Below, piece by piece: positions 1 to 5,215 of a stretch of 6,750 bases of DNA. The notes beneath the pieces are model-generated. The model was not told the origin of the DNA, searched no databases, and saw nothing but the letters and a program-made list of their open reading frames with translations. This DNA comes from Candidatus Pacearchaeota archaeon. GTDB lineage: Archaea; Nanoarchaeota; Nanoarchaeia; Pacearchaeales; GW2011-AR1. The stretch covers positions 1 to 6,750 of the forward strand of contig NZER01000020.1 of assembly GCA_002690445.1 (NCBI GenBank). The letters are read 5' to 3'. Position 1 is the first letter of the stretch. Each line of letters opens with the position of its first letter. The translations under genes and the position numbers were made by a program.

Positions 1-273
1 AAGCGCAAGGAATTTATTGACGAAGAATATGAGATTCTTGGTTATGAAGAAGGAGTAGGCAATCGCACCGGAACTGTCAAGTGTTTCAAATTTAAGAATA
101 AAGATGGCAAAGAGTTTAGCTCTAATGTCAAAGGTACGTTTGAATACATGACTGAATTGCTAGAGAGAGGCGAAGAACTCATAGGTAAAGAGGCGACAAT
201 TAAATACTTTAATCTTACTCCCGATGGAGTACCAAGGTTTCCGTATGTGATAGCAATTAGAGATTATGAATAA
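1..273 (+). CDS. ATP-dependent DNA ligase, C-terminal OB-fold end (5' truncated)
   Basis: Frame 1 is open from the first base to TAA at 271-273 and gives 90 residues, so the gene starts outside the window. The fragment reads as the OB-fold domain of small virus-type ATP-dependent DNA ligases. It opens with K-R-K, which corresponds to the lysine-rich end of nucleotidyltransferase motif V. Then come E-I-L-G-Y-E-E-G-V-G-N-R-T-G-T-V and K-D-G-K-E-F, and finally the family signature A-T-I-K-Y-F-N-L-T-P-D-G-V-P-R-F-P near the C-terminus. The enzyme seals nicks in duplex DNA through an enzyme-AMP intermediate; in phages it serves replication, recombination and repair. The adenylation domain with the catalytic lysine (motif I) is not in the window, so activity cannot be judged. 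The family call is from recognition of the motifs, not a search. Confidence 0.85.
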   Translation, partial: KRKEFIDEEYEILGYEEGVGNRTGTVKCFKFKNKDGKEFSSNVKGTFEYMTELLERGEELIGKEATIKYFNLTPDGVPRFPYVIAIRDYE

Positions 274-296
274 AAATATAACAATTAATGATAGAG

Positions 297-407
297 ATGG
301 AAAAGTCATTCTATAAAATTATATTTTTTATTCTAGTATTTGGAAGCTATCTGATATTTTGGTTACATATCGCCTTGATAGAGGAAATGAAAATAATATA
401 TAAATAG
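297..407 (+). CDS. possible 36-residue single-pass membrane peptide
   Basis: An ATG at 297 opens a 36-residue frame ending TAG at 405-407. Residues 8 to 28 form one nearly uninterrupted hydrophobic stretch (I-I-F-F-I-L-V-F-G-S-Y-L-I-F-W-L...), preceded by K3 and K7 and followed by E29-E30 and K32, which is the pattern of a small single-pass membrane protein. No convincing Shine-Dalgarno sequence precedes the ATG; the bases before it are AT-rich with only a weak GATAGAG. It fills most of the gap between the ligase and the next gene. I recognise no family. AT-rich DNA readily gives hydrophobic frames by chance, so this is tentative. Confidence 0.33.
   Translation: MEKSFYKIIFFILVFGSYLIFWLHIALIEEMKIIYK
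399..406 (+). promoter_or_regulatory. T4-type late promoter-like word TATAAATA
   Basis: The octamer TATAAATA exactly matches the T4 late promoter consensus. Transcription would start near 412-413, just before the AGGAGA ribosome binding site (415-420) of the 427 gene, so the spacing is workable. In an AT-rich genome an 8-base AT word can arise by chance, and the phage late sigma factor is not visible here. Confidence 0.45.
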
Positions 408-426
408 TAAAAATAGGAGAAAATTA

Positions 427-567
427 ATGGCAAAAAAAATATTTGTCTTTGAACATCAAGGCATAAAGAAAAAAACACGACAAGGTTGCAGTCACCGAAG
501 CAAGGGAATGAAGAAGTACCGTGGGCAAGGTGGCCCAAGAAAAAGAGTCAAACAGACTCATAAATAG
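427..567 (+). CDS. small, highly basic phage protein (46 aa)
   Basis: ATG at 427 is preceded by AGGAGA at 415-420 with a 6-base spacer, one of the best ribosome binding sites in the window, and the frame ends at TAG 565-567. The 46-residue product is extremely basic, with lysines, arginines and histidines along its length (K14-K16, R18, H23, R24, K26, K29-K30, R32, R38-R40, K42, H45, K46) and a C-terminal K-Y-R-G-Q-G-G motif. It has no hydrophobic core long enough for a membrane segment. From memory it resembles small lysine-rich proteins ending in a Y-x-G-Q-G-R type motif that recur in myoviruses, for which I know no established function. Charge suggests nucleic-acid binding, which is inference. 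The TATAAATA word upstream hints at late expression. Confidence 0.75.
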   Translation: MAKKIFVFEHQGIKKKTRQGCSHRSKGMKKYRGQGGPRKRVKQTHK

Positions 568-612
568 TTTTAGAATAAATAGACCTAAATATAAACGAGC
601 GTACTTTTGACG

Positions 613-641
613 TTGACTTTCAATCAAAAATATGCGACAAT
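613..641 (+). promoter_or_regulatory. sigma-70-like promoter before the small-gene cassette
   Basis: TTGACT at 613-618, a 17-base spacer, then GACAAT at 636-641 (4 of 6 matches to TATAAT). It lies in the 79-base gap between 567 and 647, the longest gap before the gene cassette. The predicted transcription start, about 7 bases after the -10 box, falls at about 648, on the ATG of the next gene, which has no Shine-Dalgarno sequence. The transcript could therefore be leaderless, or the element may be fortuitous. Confidence 0.42.
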
Positions 642-646
642 AAATT

Positions 647-931
647 ATGACCGACAAAGAAATACTAGAAAAAGTTTACAGGAGACTTCAAGACGTAAGC
701 CTTCCAGAGAATTGGAATAAAATGACAATGGATAAAATGTTTGATAGATGGCACGACTTGAAAGATTTAATTGAACGAGAATGGCAGAAACAAGACGACA
801 GGCAGGACGACCTCGAAATGAAAATGTTGAGTGAAAACCCAACCAAAAAGTGGTTCACGGATGCCCGTGACATGGAACGTCACCGTGGACTAGAGATTGG
901 GCCAGACGGTACAGTAAAATCATTAGATTAA
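647..931 (+). CDS. hypothetical charged helical protein (94 aa)
   Basis: ATG at 647 runs to TAA at 929-931. An in-frame TAA at 641-643 excludes an earlier start, and no Shine-Dalgarno sequence is present (the preceding bases are AATAAATT). The 94-residue product is very charged, with a long predicted helical region: residues 1-60 hold K-E-I-L-E-K-V-Y-R-R-L, W-H-D-L-K-D-L-I-E-R-E-W and a Q-D-D-R-Q-D-D-L-E repeat-like acidic patch. The C-terminus is G-L-E-I-G-P-D-G-T-V-K, probably a short beta turn. No signal peptide, membrane segment or cysteine is seen. I do not recognise a family. It heads the small-gene cassette, two bases ahead of the next start. Confidence 0.75.
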   Translation: MTDKEILEKVYRRLQDVSLPENWNKMTMDKMFDRWHDLKDLIEREWQKQDDRQDDLEMKMLSENPTKKWFTDARDMERHRGLEIGPDGTVKSLD

Positions 932-933
932 AT

Positions 934-1110
934 ATGAGTGGAAAAGAAAAACAAGAGAAAAAGCAACGCCTAGATAGGATGTTGAGTAACAGTCTCCAAG
1001 AGACTCTTGAGCGTAAAGCCCAATACTATAAGAAGTGGGGCATGGAGAAGCAAGCCAAGAAGGTGCGAGCTTTCAAAAAGCAGGTACGAGAGATGGTAGG
1101 CAGCTTATGA
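934..1110 (+). CDS. hypothetical basic helical protein (58 aa)
   Basis: ATG at 934, two bases after the stop of the previous gene, runs to TGA at 1108-1110 and gives 58 residues. Nearly the whole chain is charged and helix-forming, rich in K, E, Q and R, with L13, M16, L17, L21 and L25 spaced like one face of an amphipathic helix or short coiled coil. W35, Y31 and Y32 are the only aromatic cluster. The net charge is strongly positive. No Shine-Dalgarno sequence is seen, so translation probably depends on coupling to the gene before it. The stop overlaps the next start as ATGA (1107-1110). No family recognised. Nucleic-acid or protein binding is only a guess from composition. Confidence 0.66.
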   Translation: MSGKEKQEKKQRLDRMLSNSLQETLERKAQYYKKWGMEKQAKKVRAFKKQVREMVGSL

Positions 1111-1259
1111 AAAGCAAATTGAAAAAACTTTTTAAAAAATATAAAAAAGAATTAGAAGATACTGTCGTAATGGACGATTACGATGGAGGTAGAGTAGAAG
1201 CACTATTGAAAGTAATCACAGACATAGAAAAGATATTAGATAATGAACATAAAAATTAA
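1107..1259 (+). CDS. hypothetical protein (50 aa), start coupled by ATGA
   Basis: I choose ATG 1107 rather than the upstream in-frame ATG at 1035, because 1035 would lie deep inside the 934-1110 gene while 1107 gives a classic 4-base ATGA stop-start overlap. GGTAGG about 6 bases upstream could act as a weak ribosome binding site. The 50-residue product has a lysine-rich N-terminal helix (residues 2-14), then an acidic middle (E15-D18, D23-D24, D26) and an amphipathic C-terminal helix (V31-L46). It resembles the many small two-helix phage proteins that pair a basic and an acidic helix. No family recognised. Confidence 0.68.
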   Translation: MKSKLKKLFKKYKKELEDTVVMDDYDGGRVEALLKVITDIEKILDNEHKN

Positions 1260-1470
1260 AAATACGAGCGGCAAAGGGTTCGTACTAATAAATTGGAACA
1301 GGGTTGATTTCGTAACTGAAACGCGGTCTGTTCACGGAGATGAGTATTGCGAAATACACATCGGAAAGCAGAGACTCGGAACTAGCGATACCCTTGATGA
1401 AATACAAGCCAAAGCGAATGGAGTATCACGCATCAGCAGCAAGGAGGTGTACGATGAACTCGGAGCTTAA
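1243..1470 (+). CDS. hypothetical small beta-rich protein (75 aa)
   Basis: ATG at 1243 overlaps the end of the previous gene by 17 bases and the frame ends TAA at 1468-1470. The 75-residue protein starts M-N-I-K-I-K-N and alternates hydrophobic and polar residues in strands (F13-V-L-I-N-W, V22-D-F-V, Y36-C-E-I-H-I-G), ending in a helical D-T-L-D-E-I-Q-A-K segment (about 51-59) and a short tail. The layout, a strand pair, a glycine turn, a third strand and then a helix with D-x-x-D-E-I, is faintly like small FlbD-type or phage FlbD-like proteins, but the match is too weak to name. No Shine-Dalgarno sequence; coupling is likely. The next gene starts inside its last 17 bases. Confidence 0.72.
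   Translation: MNIKIKNTSGKGFVLINWNRVDFVTETRSVHGDEYCEIHIGKQRLGTSDTLDEIQAKANGVSRISSKEVYDELGA
1441..1447 (+). promoter_or_regulatory. strong Shine-Dalgarno AAGGAGG for the 1454 start
   Basis: AAGGAGG at 1441-1447 lies 6 bases before ATG 1454, the strongest ribosome binding site in the window. It sits inside the coding sequence of the previous gene and fixes 1454 rather than the in-frame upstream ATG at 1340 as the start of the next protein. Confidence 0.85.
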
Positions 1471-1627
1471 CAAGTTCTTATCAATGTCGGCTAGGGTAGC
1501 CTCAAAGGCAAAAACAGAACGCCTCCGAAGTCTCGAAAAGGAATTAAAAGAGTTAGAAAAATTAGGTTTAGTTAAAGAAGAACATGGAAAGTGGACTCTC
1601 ACGGAGAAAGGTGAGTTTTATGTCTAG
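1454..1627 (+). CDS. small protein with winged-helix-like C-terminus (57 aa)
   Basis: ATG 1454 is set by the AAGGAGG site 6 bases upstream; TAG is at 1625-1627. The frame is also open upstream, but only as a shadow of the preceding gene. The 57-residue product has a basic helical N-terminal half (residues 1-34, with K18, K20, R23, R25) and then the stretch L-E-K-L-G-L-V-K-E-E-H-G-K-W-T-L-T-E-K-G. That stretch is typical of the last helix and beta-wing of winged helix-turn-helix DNA-binding domains (the pattern L-x-x-x-G-L-[IV]...W/Y-x-L-T-x-x-G). It is shorter than a full winged-helix domain (about 70-80 residues), so it may be a minimal or degenerate domain, or only look like one. A DNA-binding regulator of host or phage transcription is plausible but unproven. 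Confidence 0.8.
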   Translation: MNSELNKFLSMSARVASKAKTERLRSLEKELKELEKLGLVKEEHGKWTLTEKGEFYV

Positions 1628-1742
1628 CTCTCTTTATTTTGTATCAGTGCTTTTCTTTTCAACATTTGCAGCAAGTATGCCAGATGCCATGTTAATTTTT
1701 TTCATATTTCTAGTTGCAGCAAACCAAGTTGCAAAAGACTAA
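1620..1742 (+). CDS. small predicted membrane protein (40 aa)
   Basis: ATG 1620 follows AAAGGTGAG (1607-1615) with a 4-base gap and overlaps the previous gene by 8 bases; the stop TAA is at 1740-1742. The 40-residue product is almost entirely hydrophobic: L5-A18 and A23-A34 form two apolar stretches divided by S-M-P-D. It could be a short helical hairpin, or a single membrane helix with a kink, ending in a polar N-Q-V-A-K-D tail. Two membrane helices of this length would be short, so topology is unclear. No family recognised. Good spacing to a ribosome binding site and its place in a tightly overlapping cassette favour a real gene. Confidence 0.65.
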   Translation: MSSSLYFVSVLFFSTFAASMPDAMLIFFIFLVAANQVAKD

Positions 1743-1743
1743 A

Positions 1744-2037
1744 ATGCCATTTAAAAAGAAACCAGTAGTAGTTGTAGGCACAGGGGAGTGGAGGGTAAGC
1801 GTCCCAAGACCCCCAAAACACGCCACACACGCCCGTATGAGCTGTATTGACCCGTTTGCGGTAAATAGTACCCCAAAGACCGCAACGCTTCCCATACAGG
1901 ATTTTGGGTGCTTTAAGGGGGTGTCTGGTACGTTCTCTTACATTCGCATGGACAGAAATCGCAAGTTGTTAGAAGAATATGACGGGGAATGGACTTGGAA
2001 CGGCACAGAGGTAGAAGGTATTGAAAATTTGAAGTAA
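1744..2037 (+). CDS. hypothetical protein (97 aa) in a GC-richer patch
   Basis: ATG 1744 begins one base after the previous stop; TAA is at 2035-2037. An in-frame TTG at 1714 would extend it by ten residues, but that lies inside the preceding gene and has no ribosome binding site, so I prefer the ATG. Neither start has a clear Shine-Dalgarno sequence, and coupling is likely. The N-terminus is F-K-K-K-P followed by a V-V-V-V strand. The middle is rich in proline, threonine and cysteine (C34, C56). The C-terminal third reads E-E-Y-D-G-E-W-T-W-N-G-T-E-V-E-G, beta-like and acidic. The bases at 1801-1860 are about 58 percent GC against about 37 percent nearby, which suggests different origin or strong local constraint. 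No family recognised. Confidence 0.6.
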   Translation: MPFKKKPVVVVGTGEWRVSVPRPPKHATHARMSCIDPFAVNSTPKTATLPIQDFGCFKGVSGTFSYIRMDRNRKLLEEYDGEWTWNGTEVEGIENLK

Positions 2038-2055
2038 CTGGAGTAATATAAATAT

Positions 2056-2439
2056 ATGGACGAACCGAATCGCAAAATACTATACTTGGACGTTTCAGCA
2101 AAGCTATCGGTTGAAGCGTCTCCAGATTATGATAGTAATAATCTTGATGGCGATTTGATTATCTTAAATAAGGGAGACGCAGACAACTTTGAAGTGGTTA
2201 GTTGCTTGATGGACAGGGTTTCGCCCGTCGAACCAGTTGCTTTTTTTAATTTAAAGGAGGCTTTTGAAGATGTTGGGAAAGCCACAGAGAACAAGTATTG
2301 TGGTTTAACAAAAGAGGGAGCGCAAGATATTAAAAATAATTTAAAAAATTTAAAAAAGACCCTCGATGGAGGTGGGTGTACCTCCGTGTCAGCAAATCAC
2401 ATACTGAATAAAGTTTTACATATATTAGAACGACTTTAA
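2056..2439 (+). CDS. hypothetical acidic protein (127 aa)
   Basis: ATG 2056 to TAA 2437-2439. GGAG at 2040-2043 lies 12 bases upstream, a little far for an efficient site. The N-terminal half looks like a beta structure (I8-L-Y-L-D-V, L34-I-I-L-N-K) with many acidic residues and an extended D-Y-D-S-N-N-L-D-G-D loop. The C-terminal half is helical (K89-L100 and I115-L127), joined by a D-G-G-G-C-T-S-V-S turn. Cysteines are at 50, 82 and 108. No signal peptide or membrane segment. I do not recognise a family. It follows the overlapping cassette after an 18-base gap, so it could be on the same transcript. A TATAAATA word at 2047-2054 overlaps its leader, but transcription from it would start inside the gene. 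Confidence 0.8.
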   Translation: MDEPNRKILYLDVSAKLSVEASPDYDSNNLDGDLIILNKGDADNFEVVSCLMDRVSPVEPVAFFNLKEAFEDVGKATENKYCGLTKEGAQDIKNNLKNLKKTLDGGGCTSVSANHILNKVLHILERL

Positions 2440-2462
2440 ATTTTAAAATATAATTTTATATT

Positions 2463-2687
2463 ATGCCATTAGATTCTGAACAGCAAGAAAGGTTGGGCAA
2501 AGTTTATTACAAGATGATGCACGAATTACCCTATGATTTAGATGCCAACGAGCTTATAGCTGAAGCGATTAGGGGTTACATATCTGAACATCCAGACACA
2601 CTCGCAGAGTTTGAGGAAATCGTACTTCCTTTTGAGCCACAGTTTCACCCTAGTTGGTACGACCCAACAGGGCCAACTGACTACTAA
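2463..2687 (+). CDS. hypothetical acidic protein (74 aa)
   Basis: ATG 2463 to TAA 2685-2687, with no Shine-Dalgarno sequence in the very AT-rich leader. The product is acidic and mostly helical for the first 60 residues (Q7-M19, A28-G38 and D44-E51), then ends in an aromatic and proline-rich tail, P-F-E-P-Q-F-H-P-S-W-Y-D-P. That kind of tail often serves as a short linear binding motif, which is inference. A perfect TATAAT at 2449-2454 sits 8 bases before the ATG; no good -35 box accompanies it. The stop codon forms the first bases of the A/T-rich element upstream of the rIIA promoter. No family recognised. Confidence 0.75.
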   Translation: MPLDSEQQERLGKVYYKMMHELPYDLDANELIAEAIRGYISEHPDTLAEFEEIVLPFEPQFHPSWYDPTGPTDY

Positions 2688-2736
2688 AAACTTTTTTAAG
2701 AAATTGCTTGACTCGTTCCCAGATTGCCTTTAGTAT
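2685..2736 (+). promoter_or_regulatory. rIIA promoter (TTGACT, 17 bp, TAGTAT) with A/T-rich upstream element
   Basis: TTGACT at 2708-2713, a spacer of exactly 17 bases, and TAGTAT at 2731-2736 form a good sigma-70-type promoter 25 bases before the rIIA ATG; transcription should start near 2743. Upstream lies TAAAAACTTTTTTAAG (2685-2700), which may act as an UP element. The first base of the -35 box is the TTG codon at 2708 that would otherwise look like the start of rIIA. The same layout recurs before rIIB. Confidence 0.68.
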
Positions 2737-2761
2737 TGGGTTAACGACAAACAAACCTACT

Positions 2762-5014
2762 ATGAAAGCAACTAACTTCTCAAAGCCTACTGTTGAATCT
2801 AACGGAATCAAAGACTCCGTTAAGTTCGGAATCAAAGCGTCTGGACTCCATCACATACTTGGAATCTTACGCAATCAACTCTACTCTGACAAAATCCTTG
2901 CGGTTGTCAGAGAATACACCTGTAATGCGGTGGACGCTCATACCGAGGCAATGTGTCCAGAACGAGCTATCGAAGTCACTCTCCCGAATAGGATGAACAC
3001 AAACTTCAAAGTGCGAGACTTTGGCCCTGCACTCTCTGACGAGGACATTCATAACATCTATGCTTTTTATGGTGAGTCAACCAAGCGCAACACGAATGAC
3101 CAAATCGGTATGCTTGGAATCGGTTCTAAAGCAGCGTTCGCTTACGGAGACAACTTTGTTATCAATTCATATTTAAACGGCAAGAAGAACACTTACAACG
3201 CATTTATTGACCCATCTCAAGTCGGTCAGATTTCCAAGTTATCGACTGAAGATAGTGATGAGGAAGATGGCATCGAAATTGTTGTGCCAGTAAATGACGA
3301 TGATGCAGATGAGTTCATCAGCAAGGCAAAAGACCTCTTTGAATGGTTTAAGGTTCGCCCAATCATTCATGGTCACAAACAATTTGAATATAGCGACGAA
3401 AGAACATTATTCTCTGGTAACGGTTGGAAATGGACTGACTATACAGGCGAAAGGTATCATCGTAAGAACGAAGCAATCGTTGTAATGGGAAACATTGGGT
3501 ATCCAATAGATGATTACGCTCTAAACCTCAAGCATGAGGATGATTATAGCAATCTATTGACCGATAACCTCGTTCTCAATGTTGAAATTGGCGATTTAGA
3601 GATTTCAGCCTCGCGTGAGAAACTTCAATACACAGACTACACTCGCGAAAATTTAAAAAAGACTTTAAAAAGAGTCCAAGAGGAGTTAACTACCGTAATT
3701 GGTAAGGAATTTGACGGTTGCAAGACCTTATTTGATGCAAAATGCTTGTACGGAAGCACATTTACTACGACTTCTCCCTTATACGCACTCAAGGATGTAA
3801 TTAAGAAGCACCTAATGTGGAAGGGTAAGCCCGTAGGTGACAGCACATTCAACTGCTACAATGTTTCTGGCGTGACGCTTCACAAATTCAAACAGGGTTA
3901 CAGGGGAGGGTCAAAGTATCGCCCCGAAGAAAACAGCTCGATTCATTGTAACAAGAATACGCTTGTCATAGAGAATGACCTTGGGCATCGTCGAGGAATT
4001 ATGGGTAGGATGTTGCCGCTCATAATCACGCAAGACAAAACTCCCCATTTGATTCAGTTTGAGGCTACTGCTGCTGATGGAAGCGGCAAGGTGAGGAGAA
4101 CCGCTGCACAAGTTAAGGCTAAATTCTTCAAGGATGAGGAATTTGACGGTGAGTTAATTAAACTTTCCTCCTTGCCACAGCACAAATTGAGCGAGTTTGG
4201 CTACGGCCCAACAAGCAAAGGTGGAACTTACGTCAAAAACTCAAAACACGCTGCAAAATGTTTTGCTTTCGACAAAAACGCGAGTTTAAGCCATTATCAC
4301 ACTCCAAAGTCTGATTATTGGGACGTTACAGAGGTAGATGTAGAGAATGAAAGTGGTGTTTATGTAATCATAGACAAGTTCTGCGTAGTCAAAAACGATG
4401 AGTACGCTACATCAACGAACCCAAACAACCTCAAGACCATTACAGACCTTCTCAAGAACATGAAGATTAAAGTTCCAAAGATTCACGCCTTCAAGGTCGG
4501 TCAAAGGAATAAGATTGAAGGAAAAAAGGGCTGGACAGAGTTCCACTCATGGGTTGAGAAAGTTCTCTTTGAGCAAATGGAGAAGCAAAAACTTCTACAA
4601 AAGTACGTTGACCGCAATCACGCTAAAGATTTCGCTCGAAATAGCGATGTTAACCGTGCGAACGCTGTTATATCTTTCATTAAGGATAACGGGATTTTTG
4701 GAAAGTTGGCCGATTCAGATGGCACTCTTGCGAAACTAATCAAATGCGAAGAAGAATGTCGTCATACGTCCGACTCAAAGGTTCTTGATTCTTTTCGTGA
4801 GGTAGCGAGTGAGTTGGGTATGTCGAAAGACCTCGTTGATACAGAGAGCAAGTTAAAACCCGTTCACGACTTGACGCAAATGATGAAAGAAGTTGGCGAG
4901 AAGTACGAAATGATTGAACATATTGAACATAGTGCCTTGAGTTGGAATAAAAACGATTTCATTGAGCCTTTCGTAAACTACGTTAATGTGATAGACGTAT
5001 GCAACAAGTCTTAA
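2762..5014 (+). CDS. rIIA: rIIA-like protein with GHKL-type ATPase domain (750 aa)
   Basis: The protein is a homologue of T4 rIIA, a membrane-associated early protein that acts with rIIB and, in T4, is needed to grow on lambda rex lysogens. The N-terminal GHKL (HATPase) fold is visible: N-box A-V-V-R-E-Y-T-C-N-A-V-D-A-H with E51 and N55, G1 box V-R-D-F-G-P-A with D86 and G88, and G2 box I-G-M-L-G-I-G-S-K at 115-123. A further rIIA-typical S-A-S-R-E-K-L motif is at 282-288. The length is close to T4 rIIA (725 residues). The second glycine of the G1 box is alanine (A90), where T4 has glycine. I start at ATG 2762 because the in-frame TTG at 2708 is the promoter -35 box and would lie upstream of the transcript. 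No Shine-Dalgarno sequence is seen, only an A-rich leader. It ends just before a hairpin terminator. Confidence 0.9.
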   Translation: MKATNFSKPTVESNGIKDSVKFGIKASGLHHILGILRNQLYSDKILAVVREYTCNAVDAHTEAMCPERAIEVTLPNRMNTNFKVRDFGPALSDEDIHNIYAFYGESTKRNTNDQIGMLGIGSKAAFAYGDNFVINSYLNGKKNTYNAFIDPSQVGQISKLSTEDSDEEDGIEIVVPVNDDDADEFISKAKDLFEWFKVRPIIHGHKQFEYSDERTLFSGNGWKWTDYTGERYHRKNEAIVVMGNIGYPIDDYALNLKHEDDYSNLLTDNLVLNVEIGDLEISASREKLQYTDYTRENLKKTLKRVQEELTTVIGKEFDGCKTLFDAKCLYGSTFTTTSPLYALKDVIKKHLMWKGKPVGDSTFNCYNVSGVTLHKFKQGYRGGSKYRPEENSSIHCNKNTLVIENDLGHRRGIMGRMLPLIITQDKTPHLIQFEATAADGSGKVRRTAAQVKAKFFKDEEFDGELIKLSSLPQHKLSEFGYGPTSKGGTYVKNSKHAAKCFAFDKNASLSHYHTPKSDYWDVTEVDVENESGVYVIIDKFCVVKNDEYATSTNPNNLKTITDLLKNMKIKVPKIHAFKVGQRNKIEGKKGWTEFHSWVEKVLFEQMEKQKLLQKYVDRNHAKDFARNSDVNRANAVISFIKDNGIFGKLADSDGTLAKLIKCEEECRHTSDSKVLDSFREVASELGMSKDLVDTESKLKPVHDLTQMMKEVGEKYEMIEHIEHSALSWNKNDFIEPFVNYVNVIDVCNKS

Positions 5015-5049
5015 TTCCCCGCGCTTTGTAGGTTAGTGTGAGGGAATCG

Positions 5050-5088
5050 GGAGTGACTCGGAGTAGGCATCGGGTCACTCCTCTTTGT
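5050..5088 (+). terminator. Rho-independent terminator after rIIA
   Basis: An 11-bp stem (GGAGTGACTCG at 5050-5060 with CGGGTCACTCC at 5071-5081, one G-U pair) encloses a 10-base loop and is followed by TCTTTGT. The stem is strong but the T-tract is broken, so termination may be partial. A second small stem, ATTCCC (5014-5019) with GGGAAT (5042-5047), lies just before it. Confidence 0.75.
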
Positions 5089-5137
5089 AAAAAGGGAATG
5101 CCTTAAAATTTTTTAAAATTAATTAAATTTAGCACTC

Positions 5138-5160
5138 CTTCTCTCTGAGAAGAATTTTTA
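5138..5160 (+). other. small hairpin followed by a T run
   Basis: CTTCTC (5138-5143) pairs perfectly with GAGAAG (5147-5152) across a 3-base loop, followed by AATTTTTA. It may be a back-up terminator for rIIA or a structured leader of the small membrane gene. The rest of 5089-5215 is AT-rich, and no convincing promoter was found for the next gene. Confidence 0.4.
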
Positions 5161-5215
5161 AATGGTAAGAATATGAAACACAAGAAAACAAAAACAATAA
5201 TATCAGTAAAACCAA

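Noticed and set aside
266..316. 16-codon frame whose ATG overlaps the ligase stop (ATGAATAA)
   Set aside because: Very short, low complexity, no ribosome binding site; the stop-start overlap alone is not enough.
1035..1106. 24-residue N-terminal extension of the 1107 gene from ATG 1035
   Set aside because: It lies inside the 934-1110 gene in another frame, and ATG 1107 gives the usual ATGA overlap.
1847..1852. TTGACC as a possible -35 box inside the 1744 gene
   Set aside because: No acceptable -10 hexamer at 16 to 18 bases; several other TTGAC words inside rIIA and rIIB fail in the same way.
2047..2054. Second TATAAATA late-promoter word
   Set aside because: Transcription would begin inside the 2056 gene, so it cannot make a full-length message for it; probably chance in AT-rich DNA.
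2368..2385. Perfect 6-bp hairpin GGAGGT/ACCTCC with 6-base loop
   Set aside because: It lies within the 2056-2439 coding sequence with no T-tract; the codons read normally through D-G-G-G-C-T-S.
2708..2761. 18-residue N-terminal extension of rIIA from TTG
   Set aside because: The TTG is the first half of the -35 box of the rIIA promoter and lies upstream of the expected transcript start; the encoded residues do not look like the rIIA N-terminus.
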